From positions 1 to 46,396 of the forward strand of contig MZNV01002266.1 in NCBI GenBank assembly GCA_002081555.1: a stretch of 46,396 bases of DNA, written 5' to 3'. The position numbers and the translations under genes are program-made. This DNA comes from Protostelium mycophagum. Taxonomy: Eukaryota > Evosea > Variosea > Protosteliida > Protosteliaceae. The notes below the pieces were generated by a model, which ran no database searches, was not told where the DNA came from, and saw nothing but the letters and a program-made list of their open reading frames with translations. Positions 30,321-42,026 of the stretch are shown one piece after another; position 1 is the stretch's first letter, and every line of letters starts with the position of its first letter.

Positions 30321-32910
30321 TCATGGAATGAATGGAATGTTCCTCTTTAGCCACGAAGTGGCAGAATATATGTACCTCTTCAGCTCGTTTCCATAAGGGT
30401 CGGGATGGCATTGACAATATTGCATCCACAGCCCATCGGACTGCAAAGAGTCATTACGATCCGAGCAGTTGATGATCGCAAACAGGGCAATCATAGAATC
30501 TCAGGTAGATCTGATCTCACCTTGAAATTGCGTATGGCCTTCTCTTGGCCTGAGCGTAGGAAGGCTCGGCAACCAAAATAACAAGGTTCAGAGGTTACAG
30601 GTCGGCTGAAGAATGGATTCTCGATCACGTGCCTGAAGCATTTCAGTGAAATTTCAATGGGATTTCAGTGTCTGAACTCGACCTTGTACCCAGAGTGATG
30701 TGCCAAGGTTTCAAATTTGTGATTGCTGCTGCAATGTAGCCATAAGAAGATCCTGTTGTGGATTAGAGATGTCATTGTGAAGTTGGATGTTGTCACCCAT
30801 TGTCATGACCAGATCGCTGACATTGGTGAGGAGCATCATGTCGATGACTCCGGATAACTCCGATCCAGGGTTCCTGTCTCCGTATGTCTTCTCGTGTACA
30901 ATCGGTGTACAATACATCTCAAAAGGCTGTACACACTCTCTAAACTTATCCCTCATCTCCTTTCAGGTCGTCATCATCACATCATGCGATGAGGCAAATG
31001 ACCAATAAAACCCCGAAATTTCTGCGAAATCTACCCACCTCGTTTTGGTCAGAGGCCAAAAAGATTTTTATTTTTCTGGTGGGGAGTGTCGATGTGACAG
31101 CTAATGATATCGCATGTTGACAGTAATCCCTCCATCTCATGGGTGATCGAAATTTTCCGGAGCGGATCTGTACACCAATGACGTAATCTACGTCATCAAA
31201 GTTGTTTCGGTTGATCTGATCGATCTGGTTTTGAACTTTGAGATTTGGCGCGAAAAAGGATCTCCACACTGCACCGTAAACCTTTATATTTCAGCCGCCG
31301 TCGAATTTTGATTTAGCTTCGGGCACAAACGCATTCTGCAGCATAAATCGAGTGCGTCAGATGCCTTGCGAAGAGTTGCGATGTGCATTTTTTCGTGATC
31401 AACACTGCACATCCAGCACGATGAGAAGATTAAATACGTGTCTTCCTGTAAATACCAGTCATAAGAAGTAATACTGACCTCTGTGTTGGGAAACCATGAC
31501 CTGAACTCGTCTATAAAATGAGGATTTCTCTGCAGAAGTGGGACGAAATAATCGAGCATGTGCTCGATATATACAACTTTGTTATCGCTCCATTTTTTCT
31601 CCAAGTCATCGGTGGTCCATGCGGCGTCCATGGTGACGTCATTTCTGATGTATTCTGAATACTGTTCTTTTAGAATTGTAGATGGATGGAATTTGTGGAT
31701 ATTTTCTCACCGTTGGTCGGGAAGAGCCATACTCGGCCTGTTCTAAAATCCTGCGATTTTTAATAAATAAAATATTTTATTATCAATATGGTGAAAATAA
31801 TAACAAGAGACCTGCAGTCTCGGTAACATAACGTGACTCGATTTTGGAGTCACGGTAGCTTACCGTGCGGGGTAATAGTAACAAAAGAATAATCACCTCT
31901 GTTGTTTTTCCCAGGAAAAGTCTACAGGAGAGTCGAAGAACTCATAAACAGGTGTATATCCTGTCAATCTTAGTCATGATGTCATATTAAGATGTCCCAG
32001 TTATGTATACCTTCTAAAAATAGAATCCTGTCAGTCAACATGGCAGCTACAATTCCAGACACGATACTGCTGAATCTGATCCTTGTCATTACGACATCGC
32101 AAAAAAGTTTCTATGATATCACATAATATAGTCATGATATCACAGAGACGATTACCTATTCCCCCATCCGGTGAGACTGACAGGGTCCCATAATAGATAT
32201 CTGCATTTTTTAACGTATATAATTTTTTCTAATATAATAAATAAAATAATTTATTATTATATATAAAGAATTATAATAAGATATAATATCAATGTATATA
32301 TTGTTGTGGATATCAAAGCAATATAATTCTATTTCTGCGAATATCACTTGCATGTTTTGACTTTGCTTTTGTCGCAGCGTTGCAACAAGATATCTCATGT
32401 ACAAAATCCATAATCCATGTTGAAAAAATATAAAAGATGCAAAATTTCAAAGCAACAAGAGGATTGGCATATTGAAATATAGAGGATGCAAATGAAACGA
32501 AAATGCTCACTTGTATTCCTTCGAAGCTTCTGGTGATGATTGGCTCCTTTTATGCGCAGAAATATATCTGATCATCTCAACATCTCACAAGATGATCAGT
32601 CTTACCTCTTAAGAACCTTTTGAAAAGATTCGGTCAGCACTAACGGACTTCTGTTCTGCATCCACAATCTCTTTGCATCAACAGCCGAAATGTAATCCGG
32701 ATCCTCCACCTTTCTCAACGTTGAAGACTGTTGGAAAGGAACCATTGGATCGGGTTGTTGTGTCCCTGGTTGTGACTCTGGCTGTGGATCATCTGAAATA
32801 ATGAGGATGATTTCTTCCAATTTCCGACTGACCAGAGGATAATTGAGAAAACAAGAAGAGGAGAAAAAGACCGGATGAAATAATAAAGAAGATCGTTCTG
32901 CGTCCTTCAT
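30321..32910 (-). CDS. GT37-like fucosyltransferase (xyloglucan-fucosyltransferase type)
   Basis: Multi-exon glycosyltransferase, probably a Golgi type II membrane protein. The donor-site region reads LTGWGNRIRFSSIVSGIVAA then MLTDRILFLE, matching the GxGNR start of this family. YIRNDVTMDAAWTTDDLEKK, DYVIGVQIRSGKFRSPM, KIKIFLASDQNEV, MMLLTNVSDLVMTMG spliced to SSYGYIAAAITNLKPW, and EPCYFGCRAFLRSG follow, then the C-terminus HPDPYGNELKRY. The S(S/T)(Y/F)GYIA motif and PW are typical of GT37. The N-terminal exon (MKDAERSSLLFHPVFFSSS at 32910) and its link across a long AT-rich intron are the weakest part. Acceptor sugar unknown. An intron at 30633-30689 carries the GAAATTTCACTGAAAT intron-end motif. 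Confidence 0.72.
30633..30689 (-). repeat. Intron with the GAAATTTCACTGAAAT 3' end (GT37-like gene)
   Basis: This 57-bp intron ends in TTGAAATTTCACTGAAATG then CTTCAG. It shares the paired GAAATTT elements with introns of the GATA factor and MED15 genes. Confidence 0.7.
32195..32310. other. AT-rich island within the fucosyltransferase gene
   Basis: Almost entirely A and T with short alternating runs, in contrast to its surroundings. It lies in the presumed long intron between the N-terminal exon and the GxGNR exon. No transposon feature was seen. Confidence 0.5.
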
Positions 32911-33312
32911 GTTTCCCTTGCATGACTGGGCAATTCTCGGGACGATTCGGACCGAAAGCCTTAACGCTTCACAACGCAGAATTTTAAATTCAAATTATTT
33001 GATCTCCAAAAGCTGCTCGTGTTGTTGTTCAACCGTCACTGAGGCATCTTAATCGACTCGACTGTGTCTGCCATAAAATCGGCGACCTTCTATTCTTTGC
33101 CTCATGCACCTCACACCTTGACTTCCAACATGTCAACTTTTCTCCAGCTCTAAACCCAACCTTGTTATTGTTGTTACATCTTCTTCATCTGAAAAGGAGA
33201 GGCCATATTCTATATTTATATCATGATCAGCGTTTCATTCCAGCCAATCAAATCAGCACCATCTTCTGCGTTTTCTCGATCGAAGCGGATAAAGACAAAG
33301 TGGGCTCTGCAC
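32911..33312. other. Intergenic gap, no gene seen
   Basis: About 400 bp between the start of the fucosyltransferase gene and the 3' end of the coiled-coil gene, both on the minus strand. A short plus-strand open frame shows no coding features. Confidence 0.45.
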
Positions 33313-34684
33313 TCAATGCCTCCTGTAATCCTTCAATACATTCTCTATCAATTGTAATTCATGTACCAAGACACGTGGCAGAACCTCTGGGTTTACTCCC
33401 TGAAGAGAGCGCAAGAGTACCTTCGCATGCTCTGATGGGTACTCCAAAGACAGCTCGAATTCTGCGGTGATATTGGGAGCCAGCTCCACGACGACCTTCT
33501 CTCCATCGGCCTTCAGGTTGTACCTTTGATCAGATCAGAGGTTTTTTTCGGGGATAAAGACTCACCTTGAAGAAAGTGTTTGTATTTCTGCGGCTTTTTG
33601 GCGGTGAAAGTGGATACGAGATTTGACCTACATTAGATCATGACATGGATCATTGATTAATCACATACCTCCTTGATCAAGAAGCAGGTGCTGTTTATCT
33701 CCTTGGCATATTCCACGATATCACCGACAAATACATCATCAGGTGTGAGCTGTGTGAAATGAGCTCGAGTATTATGTCTATAATTGTCACCTGGAAGCTG
33801 TCCACATTACCATCTTCTGTGAAATATACAGTTCCTTGGTGTGATTGACCAAACATCACCACCATGGGATCTTCAGAATCAGCTTTTACGACATTCATTC
33901 CACATAAATTATTGTAAATTGTCGATGTGTGAGATCTGCTTGAAATCAATCATGTACAATCGACAAACATGTTCCTCACGTGGATTGAGCTCGTGGAGGT
34001 TCTTGTACCTGTCTCAAATTAACGATGACGAGGAGGAAAAGAGACAAACCTTCAGAGGCTGGCTGATCATCTCCTCCGGCAGACGTTCCTCGATCTACAA
34101 AAATAAGTCATGTAAAGAATGATTATAGCGTACCATCTTCTTCATCTCATTGATGCCTCTTGTTAGGTTCTTCTTGGAGTCTCTAAATTGCTCGTATTCT
34201 TGAACATGTGAGTGTTCATCAAATAAGGATTCCATTTCACCTTCAGCAAGACCTGATACAATCTCCTTGAGTCCCTGAATATGTTGGCTGGTACCTTCTT
34301 TCGCTTCTCTAAAATTATTCTTCTCTTGTGTTGAATCTGTCTCGATCAGGACATACACTCCCATCAAAGATTCTTACTCAACTCGCTCTCATTCCACAGG
34401 CTAGGATCTAACTCGAGATGTTCCAAAAATCTTTGTTTGGTGAATAGCTCGAAGAAGTTGAACTTTAATTTGTTGAAGTATTCCTTCAAATCTTGAAGAT
34501 CGCGCTCCATAGTGGGGTCATAACTCTCGGTAATCTTTGCACAATTGAAATCTGAAATGACCAACTGCTCAATTTGGCTAAAAATTGGATCAATCCATGG
34601 CCCTTTAACACCCAATCACCTCTGATATTTGTCGAAAGTCATTCTCATCGACTCAGGATTGATTCTTCTTGCTGTGTCTACCAT
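33313..34684 (-). CDS. Coiled-coil protein with possible RWD-like C-terminus (function unknown)
   Basis: Starts MVDTARRINPESMRMTFDKY at 34684. Helical, charged sequence follows (ERDLQDLKEYFNKLKFNFFE, EKNNFREAKEGTSQHIQGL, DSKKNLTRGINEMKKM). A C-terminal globular part has DSEDPMVVMFGQSHQGTVYF, LTPDDVFVGDIVEYAKEIN, YNLKADGEKVVVELAPN and FELSLEYPSEHAKVLLRSLQ, ending in VLKDYRRH. Coiled coil plus a small alpha/beta C-terminal fold recalls RWD-containing kinetochore subunits, but this is only a guess. An E2F-like site (34723-34734) sits 39 bp upstream of the ATG, which would fit cell-cycle control. Divergent from the IDH gene. Confidence 0.6.
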
Positions 34685-34722
34685 GTTGGCGGTTGATTGT
34701 GTCAATAATTGAAATAAACAAT

Positions 34723-34734
34723 TTTGGCGGGAAA
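34723..34734 (+). promoter_or_regulatory. E2F-like site in the divergent promoter
   Basis: TTTGGCGGGAAA matches the E2F/DP consensus closely. It lies 39 bp upstream of the coiled-coil gene's start codon and about 300 bp upstream of IDH. Function inferred. Confidence 0.5.
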
Positions 34735-35031
34735 GATGAAATCATCCGAAACATTATCGATCCCACAAACAGAAAAACCGGCCATTATAATGTGATCAAA
34801 TAGCCCTGATCATTATCTTCTATAAAGTTCGAGAATCGCTTTAGACAGTGACGGTGGGCACGGTTTCTTTGGAAGACGTTTCCGCGGGAGATTACGGAGT
34901 TTCGGAAAATTAAAGTTGTTCTACAATGGGAATCAGAGATTTCCAAGCCAGTTACAAACCTCAACACCCTCATTCAAAACAATTACAAGGTTTGTTCATC
35001 TGCGTCACAGATTCCCAACTGATAGCAAAAG

Positions 35032-36646
35032 ATGTCCGGAAAGATCAAAGTCGCCAACCCTGTCGTAGAGCTCGATGGAGATGAGATGACCAGGTATGAC
35101 TCTATATTTTCCGATGATCTATACCTTCTAAAGCTCCCTTAGAGTCATCTGGACTTGGATCAAGGAGAAGGTATTGTTACATGTGAAAGATTTTCATTAA
35201 CACGAAACAGTTGGTCCTTCCCTTTGTTGAGTTAGACATCAAGTACTACGATCTCGGTCTTCCTTACCGTGATGAGACAGACGACAAGGTCACTTTTGAC
35301 GCTGCCGAGGCAATCAAGAAATACAATGTCGGAATCAAGTGCGCCACCATCACTCCTGATGAGGCCAGAGTTAAGGGTAAATGGAAATGTTTCCTCTTAG
35401 ACTATCGCTTATCTTCTTGATAGAGTTCAACCTGAAGAGAATGTACCCCTCTCCCAACGGGTAAGTTTCACGTCTAAAAACGTTATCTGATCAGGTTGAA
35501 GAACCATCCGTAACATTTTGGGAGGAACCGTCTTCCGTGAGCCCATCATCATCGACAACGTCCCCAGACTCGTCCCTGGCTGGAAGAAATCCATCGTCAT
35601 CGGACGTCACGCTTTCGGAGACCAGGTACACCACCTCTTACTCATCATCTCTGACTTTTTCCAGTACAAGGCCACTGATCTCGTCGCCCAAGGCCCCGGT
35701 ACTTTTGAGATTTCTTTCACACCCGCAGGCGGTGAGAAGCAAGTCCACAAAGTATACGAGTTCAAAGAGAGCGGAGGTGTCATCATGGGAATGTACAACA
35801 CAGACGAGGTATCTTTAGACGTCCATCTCATGATCCTGAACCGTGACAGAGTATTTCTGCCTTCGCCCACGCCTCTTTCCAATTTGCCTTGAGAAAGAAA
35901 TGGCCTCTTTACCTCTCCACGAAGAACACCATTCTGAAGAGGTAAACTCTCTCCTGTTGTACCGAACTGACTCGTTGTAGATACGATGGAAGATTCAAGG
36001 ACATTTTCCAAGAGATCTACGAGAAGAATTACGTACAGAAATTCGAAGAAATGAAGATCTGGTACGAGCACCGCCTCATCGACGACATGGTCGCCTACGC
36101 TCTGAAGAGCGACGGTGGTTTTGTCTGGGCTTGCAAGAACTATGACGGAGACGTCCAGTCTGACACCCTCGCACAGGTGAATTACGTCGTTGTAGATGAG
36201 TGTATTTAGACGTTTAGGGTTACGGATCCCTCGGTCTGATGACAAGTGAGTTGATCAGCCCCGATGGAAAGACAGTAGAGGCTGAGGCCGCACACGGAAC
36301 AGTCACAAGACACTTTAGAGAGCACCAAAAGGGAAGAGAGACTTCCACAAATCCTATCGCTTCCATCTTTGCATGGACCAGAGGTCTTACCCACCGTGCC
36401 AAGCTCGACGGCAACGAAGAGTTGGCCAAGTTCAGCCAGTCTTTAGAGGAGGTCTGTGTTGAGGTCGTTTCCAAGGGATTTATGACCAAGGATCTCGCCA
36501 TATGCATCCACGGCAGCAGGTCATCATTTGATCGTCTACAATGGGTTTCAACTGAATATTATAGCGTGAAGAGAGAGCAGTACATGAATACTCTGGAATT
36601 TATGGACAAGCTGGCCGAGGCACTGAAGGCAAAGTTGAGCAAGTAA
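35032..36646 (+). CDS. IDH: NADP-dependent isocitrate dehydrogenase
   Basis: Oxidises isocitrate to 2-oxoglutarate with NADP. The start [20 protein letters not shown] at 35032 is the cytosolic form; no transit peptide could be joined in phase upstream. Key segments: [143 protein letters not shown] and [13 protein letters not shown]. Full length, about nine exons, ending KAKLSK; this is not a clean peroxisomal SKL signal. Two introns carry TCGTTGTAGA: one as the acceptor (35972-35981), the other internally (36187-36196). Confidence 0.97.
35972..35981 (+). promoter_or_regulatory. TCGTTGTAGA motif serving as 3' splice site (IDH)
   Basis: The motif's TAG is the acceptor of an IDH intron; the next exon completes LKRYDGRF in frame. 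It is the clearest example of the recurrent 10-mer at a splice acceptor. Confidence 0.75.
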
Positions 36647-37005
36647 GCTCCATCTCACGGGACTTCTCTGAAAATGCCAGCGTCCGTTCCAAGTATTGAT
36701 CGAATAAAATGTGATCTCTAAATGATCATCATCACTTTAGAGTTTGGACTCCCAGCGTGGTTTCAACTTTTTCCGGAAACTTTCCATGCCGTGGGCTGCC
36801 TCCTCTGACGTCATCGCCTCTAAGAGGCATTTTCCCGCCTCTTTTTCCATCTTCTTTTCCTCAGAGTTCCAACCATAATCCAACAGATATTTAACCTTCT
36901 ATTGTGAATTATTGCAATTTGAAATTTATTATTGTATATAAACAAATATTTAACATAGTTTACTGCAGATGATCAAATGCACATAAAGATGTCCTTCTGA
37001 TTTTT
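36647..37005. other. Convergent intergenic region, AT-rich
   Basis: 3' ends of IDH (plus) and enoyl-CoA hydratase (minus) face each other here. No gene seen. It includes a CRE-like TGACGTCA near 36808 and TTTCCCGCC near 36831. Confidence 0.5.
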
Positions 37006-37868
37006 TTAGCAGAGCCAAAACTCTTTTGCCACAACACTATTTCTGAAAAATTTTCTGTTTGCTTTTTTTACCTTCGCTTGCGCATTTGGAGCACCTTTCA
37101 TGAGCAGTTGTACAAAATTTTCCACCGCAACAGACATCTCTTTCTCGTCCTTCACAACCTACCGATTATATTATTACTATACATTTCAACAGTCGAGACC
37201 TCACCTTGGATAAAGAACCGAGGCGAAACAATTCTGAAGAGGAGAACTTTTCTCCTGTGAGCATGAACTGTTTTGTCATGAAATAACCGAGTGAAGGAAG
37301 AATGACCACTGAGATGAGAGCTGAAATAATCAATAATTTGAATAAATTTAAGATAAATGGTAGAATGATTTTTTGTTTTTTCAATCATAGAAGATGACCT
37401 GGGAGAATGCCGCGTGCGACTTCGGGCATCTGAAACCATGCATCTTCTGTGGCAATCCTTATGTCACAGGCGAAGACGATACCCACTCCCCCTCCGAGCG
37501 CAGGGCCATTCATGGCGGCGATTGTTGTCTTTCTGCATCTTCTGATAGCAGAGAAAATGGAAGGTGGCGGGTTTTCTGATTTCATCTCTCGCACTAGTTC
37601 GACTTGATCTTGTGCGCCAAGATCCATTCCACTGCAGAAATACTTGCCTATACCTTTAAAGAGGATAACACGAACCGTCTCTACAAAAATCAGTGTCTTA
37701 ACTTCCCATAAAGAGCGTACCGTCCGTTTCCATCTCCTTCAATAACGAAGTCAGCTGCTTCATCATGCTAGAGTTTAAAGAATTTCCTCTTGATGGTCTG
37801 TTGAAAGATACAGTCAACAATCGTCCATCATTACTTCTGTCAATCAAAAGGCTTGTTGCATCGCTCAT
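37006..37868 (-). CDS. Enoyl-CoA hydratase/isomerase family protein
   Basis: Crotonase-fold enzyme of fatty-acid or amino-acid breakdown. From MSDATSLLIDRSNDGRLL at 37868: TVSFNRPSRGNSLNSSMM, then FKGIGKYFCSGMDLGAQ and NGPALGGGVGIVFACDI. The last two are the oxyanion-hole motifs (CSGMDLG, GPALGGGVG). Next come FQMPEVARGILP, then LPSLGYFMTKQFMLTGEKFS and a C-terminal helical part ending in FFRNSVVAKEFWLC. The catalytic glutamate expected for hydratases is not evident at either usual position, so an isomerase or other activity is possible. An in-frame extension to 37976 (MFVSKMAGIMCYFARRVR) could be a mitochondrial leader. It diverges from centrin with 141 bp between the start codons. Confidence 0.85.
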
Positions 37869-38009
37869 CTTGGTAAAAAATAAAATTCGTAAAACAAATA
37901 TTTGGAACTTGGTCAGCAAACAACGAACCCTGCGCGCGAAATAGCACATTATTCCCGCCATTTTCGAAACGAACAAGCTGCAACCAGCTGGTCACATTAT
38001 AAAACAACG

Positions 38010-38739
<730 letters not shown>

Positions 38740-38791
38740 AGATTATCGCTGTAGATGGTGGAACAAAAATAAAAAACGATTTCTCTTTATT

Positions 38792-40538
38792 TTAAATCCT
38801 GCACAGGGGATTCTCTTGGATGAAAGACAAATCAGTCTTGTGTCCAATCAGATCTCTGATGTTCTCAATGCCGTACTTGATCATAGTCGGTCTACAACGA
38901 GTTAGTTACACCTAGTTCCATAAATAGATCACCTCTCCAAAGAAAGACCCCAAGCCAGAACCTTGACGTCCTTGGGAAGTCCCATGGGTATGAGCATCTC
39001 TGGCCGGAATATACCAGAGTTACCAACCTCCACCCACTTCTTAAGGCCCTCGTGGTAAGAGAAGATCTCCATAGAAGGCTCAGTGTAAGGGTTGAAAGCG
39101 GGCTTGAATCTCAGCTTCTTAATGCCCAATCTGGCGTAGAACTGACTGAAGAGGCCGATGAGGTCTCCAAGGGTCAAGTTGTAGTCGGCGATCACTCCCT
39201 CGATCTGATGGAACTCGGCAAGATGGGTGGCGTCAAGTGTCTCATTTCTGAAGACTCTGTCGATGGAGAAGTACTTCTTTGGCTTGAATCCGTCCTGAGC
39301 GAGTTTGTACAACATTCTGGCGGACACAGCCGTGGTGTGTGTACGTAAAATGTTCTTGGTGGTCTCCTCCTTCTTCCATGGGTATCTCCATCTACAACCA
39401 ATCAGTCTTCATGTCAGAAAATGTACACCAACCCGATGGAGTCATGACCACCCTCTTCGTGCATCTTCTTTACGCGCTCCAAATAATCCTCTGGGAAAGT
39501 GTTGGATGTAGCGGGGTCTGTACATGTCAACTACAACGAGCCATCCCACTGTACAACAGCACTTACCGCTGAGGAAGAAAGTGTCTTGCAAGTCTCTGGC
39601 AGGGTGTTGCTGTGGCACCATCAATGTGTCAAAGTTCCAGAAACAATTTTCGACGAAATTATTGGTGGGCATCTCACTGAATCTACAACGAATAAATATA
39701 TAAAAATAAATAATATCGTAGAATAAAAATAAATACCCAAGCTCGAGGAAAATCTCGCGGTATTCTGAACGAACTTTGAGGAGAGGGTGGAAATGTCCAG
39801 CAGAAGGCTTGGTTCCCAAAGAGTTGAGATTGTAAGCCTTGAAGTTTGTGTTCTTCCATGATTCCTTTGCCAACATCTCAGCGGTGATATCTGCAGATGG
39901 TTTCACAACCTCCAAAGCGAAATTCTCTCCTTTTGTGAGGTGGAAGGTTTTCTTCACGCTAGAAAAAATGAGCGAGAAAAGATAATGGATGATAATACCT
40001 GAGAGCGACAAGCTTTCTCTTCTTGAGAGCGTCGACGATCTTAGGATCAGAGTCTTCTGGGTGTTCCTTCACATGAACCAGTTGATCCTTGGTAGTGTCT
40101 TGTACTGAGGCAGCGTCGGCCTTGCGTGTCACATTTCCTGATGCCTTGTCGATGGAAATCCATTGTAACTTCATTGCCTGATTTAATCCGACTTTTGAAA
40201 TGGCCTGATATGTCATCAGATTAGTGATAATATGTAAATTAACAAAACATGATCATGTTGAGACACACCTCTAACTCTGTCTTGGGCTTTGATCCTCCCT
40301 CTGGTATCGTGTTGAAAATACGAACTTCTGGGGATCCCTGCTCTATGATCTCAGTTCCCTCAGCAGTAGGACTGGTGATTTTAGTGTCCTTTTGCTTCAC
40401 CACGAGCATGTGAAGCCCTTCAAGACGTCTGATGGCACCGACAAGGGCATCATCGTGAGCGACACCCTTCTCTTTGGCCCAGACACCAGTATCCGAGATT
40501 TCTGCCTCGTTCAGTGCGTTCAGCAACAGAGAATCCAT
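38792..40538 (-). CDS. FARSA: Phenylalanyl-tRNA synthetase alpha subunit (cytosolic)
   Basis: Charges tRNA-Phe as part of an alpha2-beta2 enzyme. The start [20 protein letters not shown] at 40538 leads into the N-terminal winged-helix DNA-binding-like domains of the eukaryotic form. Catalytic-core motifs: [54 protein letters not shown], motif 2 [20 protein letters not shown] with [12 protein letters not shown], and motif 3 [17 protein letters not shown]. It ends NPLCRI. At least three introns end in (T/C)GTTGTAG, including 38891-38900 and 39682-39691. Confidence 0.96.
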
Positions 40539-40846
40539 ATTGATCTATATCCCCAAATGTGATATGAACTTCGATCAGCTCTCGTTGTAGATTTCCGCAA
40601 CAAGAAAATTCTTTTCAGGAATATTTTTCCAATTTCCAACTTTTCATTCAGCAAAAGAATTATTCCCAAATTTGGTCAAATTCTCAATTCTCCAGTTCAC
40701 GCGGTGATCATCACGTTAATTACCGAGATTTTTACCGTCACGAGAAGAGAAGATATTTTATTAAATTCTTTTCAGGAAATTCTCCACGATGAGAGACACA
40801 AGATTATAGTTTTAAATATAAATTTATAATGAAAAATATATTCAGT
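40539..40846. other. Intergenic gap with one TCGTTGTAGA motif
   Basis: No gene seen. It lies between the PheRS alpha start and the 3' end of the Sds3-like gene. An exact 10-mer is at 40582-40591, 43 bp upstream of the PheRS alpha ATG. Confidence 0.5.
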
Positions 40847-41891
40847 TTATTTAGACGGTTCGTGTGACGTGATGGTGTACCTCCTGCTGCGAAACTGTGC
40901 GAGAGAGAATCTGCTCTGTCCTCCTTCGTCCTGTCCTTTCACATGGATCTATATCATGTCAATATTTTTAGAAGATGAAAAATCACAAGAGTCATGTACA
41001 TAAAGATATTACCTCAGAGGGAGTGATCATCGTGATGGGGCCCTTCCAAATGGTGTTGTCATACTTACATTCGATCTTCACATTATCTCCTTTTTGATAT
41101 GTCTTGTCGTCTACGACTAGCCTTCCTCTTTCCGCGAAAACCTCTCCCGGATTCTGTTTGTTTCTATATGCGAACGGATTGGCCTTCATGATGATGGCCA
41201 TATCTTCTCTGACTTCGTCTTCTCTTAGGCAATAGTTTATGTTGGGAGGTACTCTCTGCTTCTTCTTTTCTCCTTCTTTAAGCTCCTTTCCGTTCCTCTT
41301 CCTCTGACTGGTTCTGGCATTACCACGCTCTTCTGCAGCACCCTTCTCATCCATGAGCTTGTTCTTTTTTTCGAGGGCAGTCTTTTGCATTTTGTCTTTA
41401 AGGGCTGCTTTGTCGTGCTGGATGATCATGAGCCAAGTTACGGTTGTAGATGTTCGAGGTAACATTGGAAAACATGCAACTCACACCAAACTCCTCGTTG
41501 ATCTGTTTCTGCTCACTCTCAAACATGGCAAGGACATTTTGAATCTGATAATCCCTCCACCGTTCTGCGGTGGAAATCTTCGCCTTCCTAGTATCTTCCA
41601 ACTCGGCGCACTTCTTCAGAAAGCCCTGATGTGTTTCTGTCTGGTGGTCAAACTTTCATTGCAGATACGGATCATGATTGCCACTTGGAAATACAATAGA
41701 TGAGCCATAGACTCACCATTCTCTATAGTATCGTGCTCCGACTTCAGTGAGTCGATCTTATCAGCAAAGAATTTCTCCTTCAGATCTTCAAACTCTCTGG
41801 TCACTTTGTCCATTTCTGAGCCCTGAACCTTCCTCTTGTTGTCTTCGTTCTCCTCCACAGCGGTATTAGAACGTGAGTTCTCGCTGGACAT
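40847..41891 (-). CDS. Sds3/BRMS1-like subunit of a Sin3-HDAC complex
   Basis: The start MSSENSRSNTAVEENEDNKR at 41891 is followed by the family's helical signature: FEDLKEKFFADKIDSLKSEH, then after introns HQGFLKKCAELEDTRKAKI and STAERWRDYQIQNVLAMFES. This matches the K(L/F)xxDKLxxLxxE....(A)E......E...ExE pattern of Sds3-like proteins. Basic linkers precede a conserved-looking C-terminal module (NINYCLREDEVREDMAIIMK, VFAERGRLVVDDKTYQKGD, YDNTIWKGPITMITPSE) ending RYTITSHEPSK. Sds3 proteins scaffold Sin3 histone deacetylase; that role is inferred here. The start is 135 bp from the divergent MED15 start. Confidence 0.75.
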
Positions 41892-42026
41892 GGCCTCTAC
41901 TTATGGCCGTTGATGCGCTCTGCGGGAGAAAAATGACAATCGAGACTGAGGGGCTCAAAGATTCGGTCCGGGAGGGTGTCCGAAATCACCATTGGATTGG
42001 AACTGCACATTTTTGAAAACTAGGGC

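Noticed and set aside
34785-34973. 62-codon minus-strand frame between the coiled-coil gene and IDH
   Set aside because: Unrecognisable, lies in a divergent promoter, no supporting splice sites.
35032-36646. Peroxisomal targeting of IDH through its C-terminal KLSK
   Set aside because: The last three residues are LSK, not an SKL-type tripeptide.
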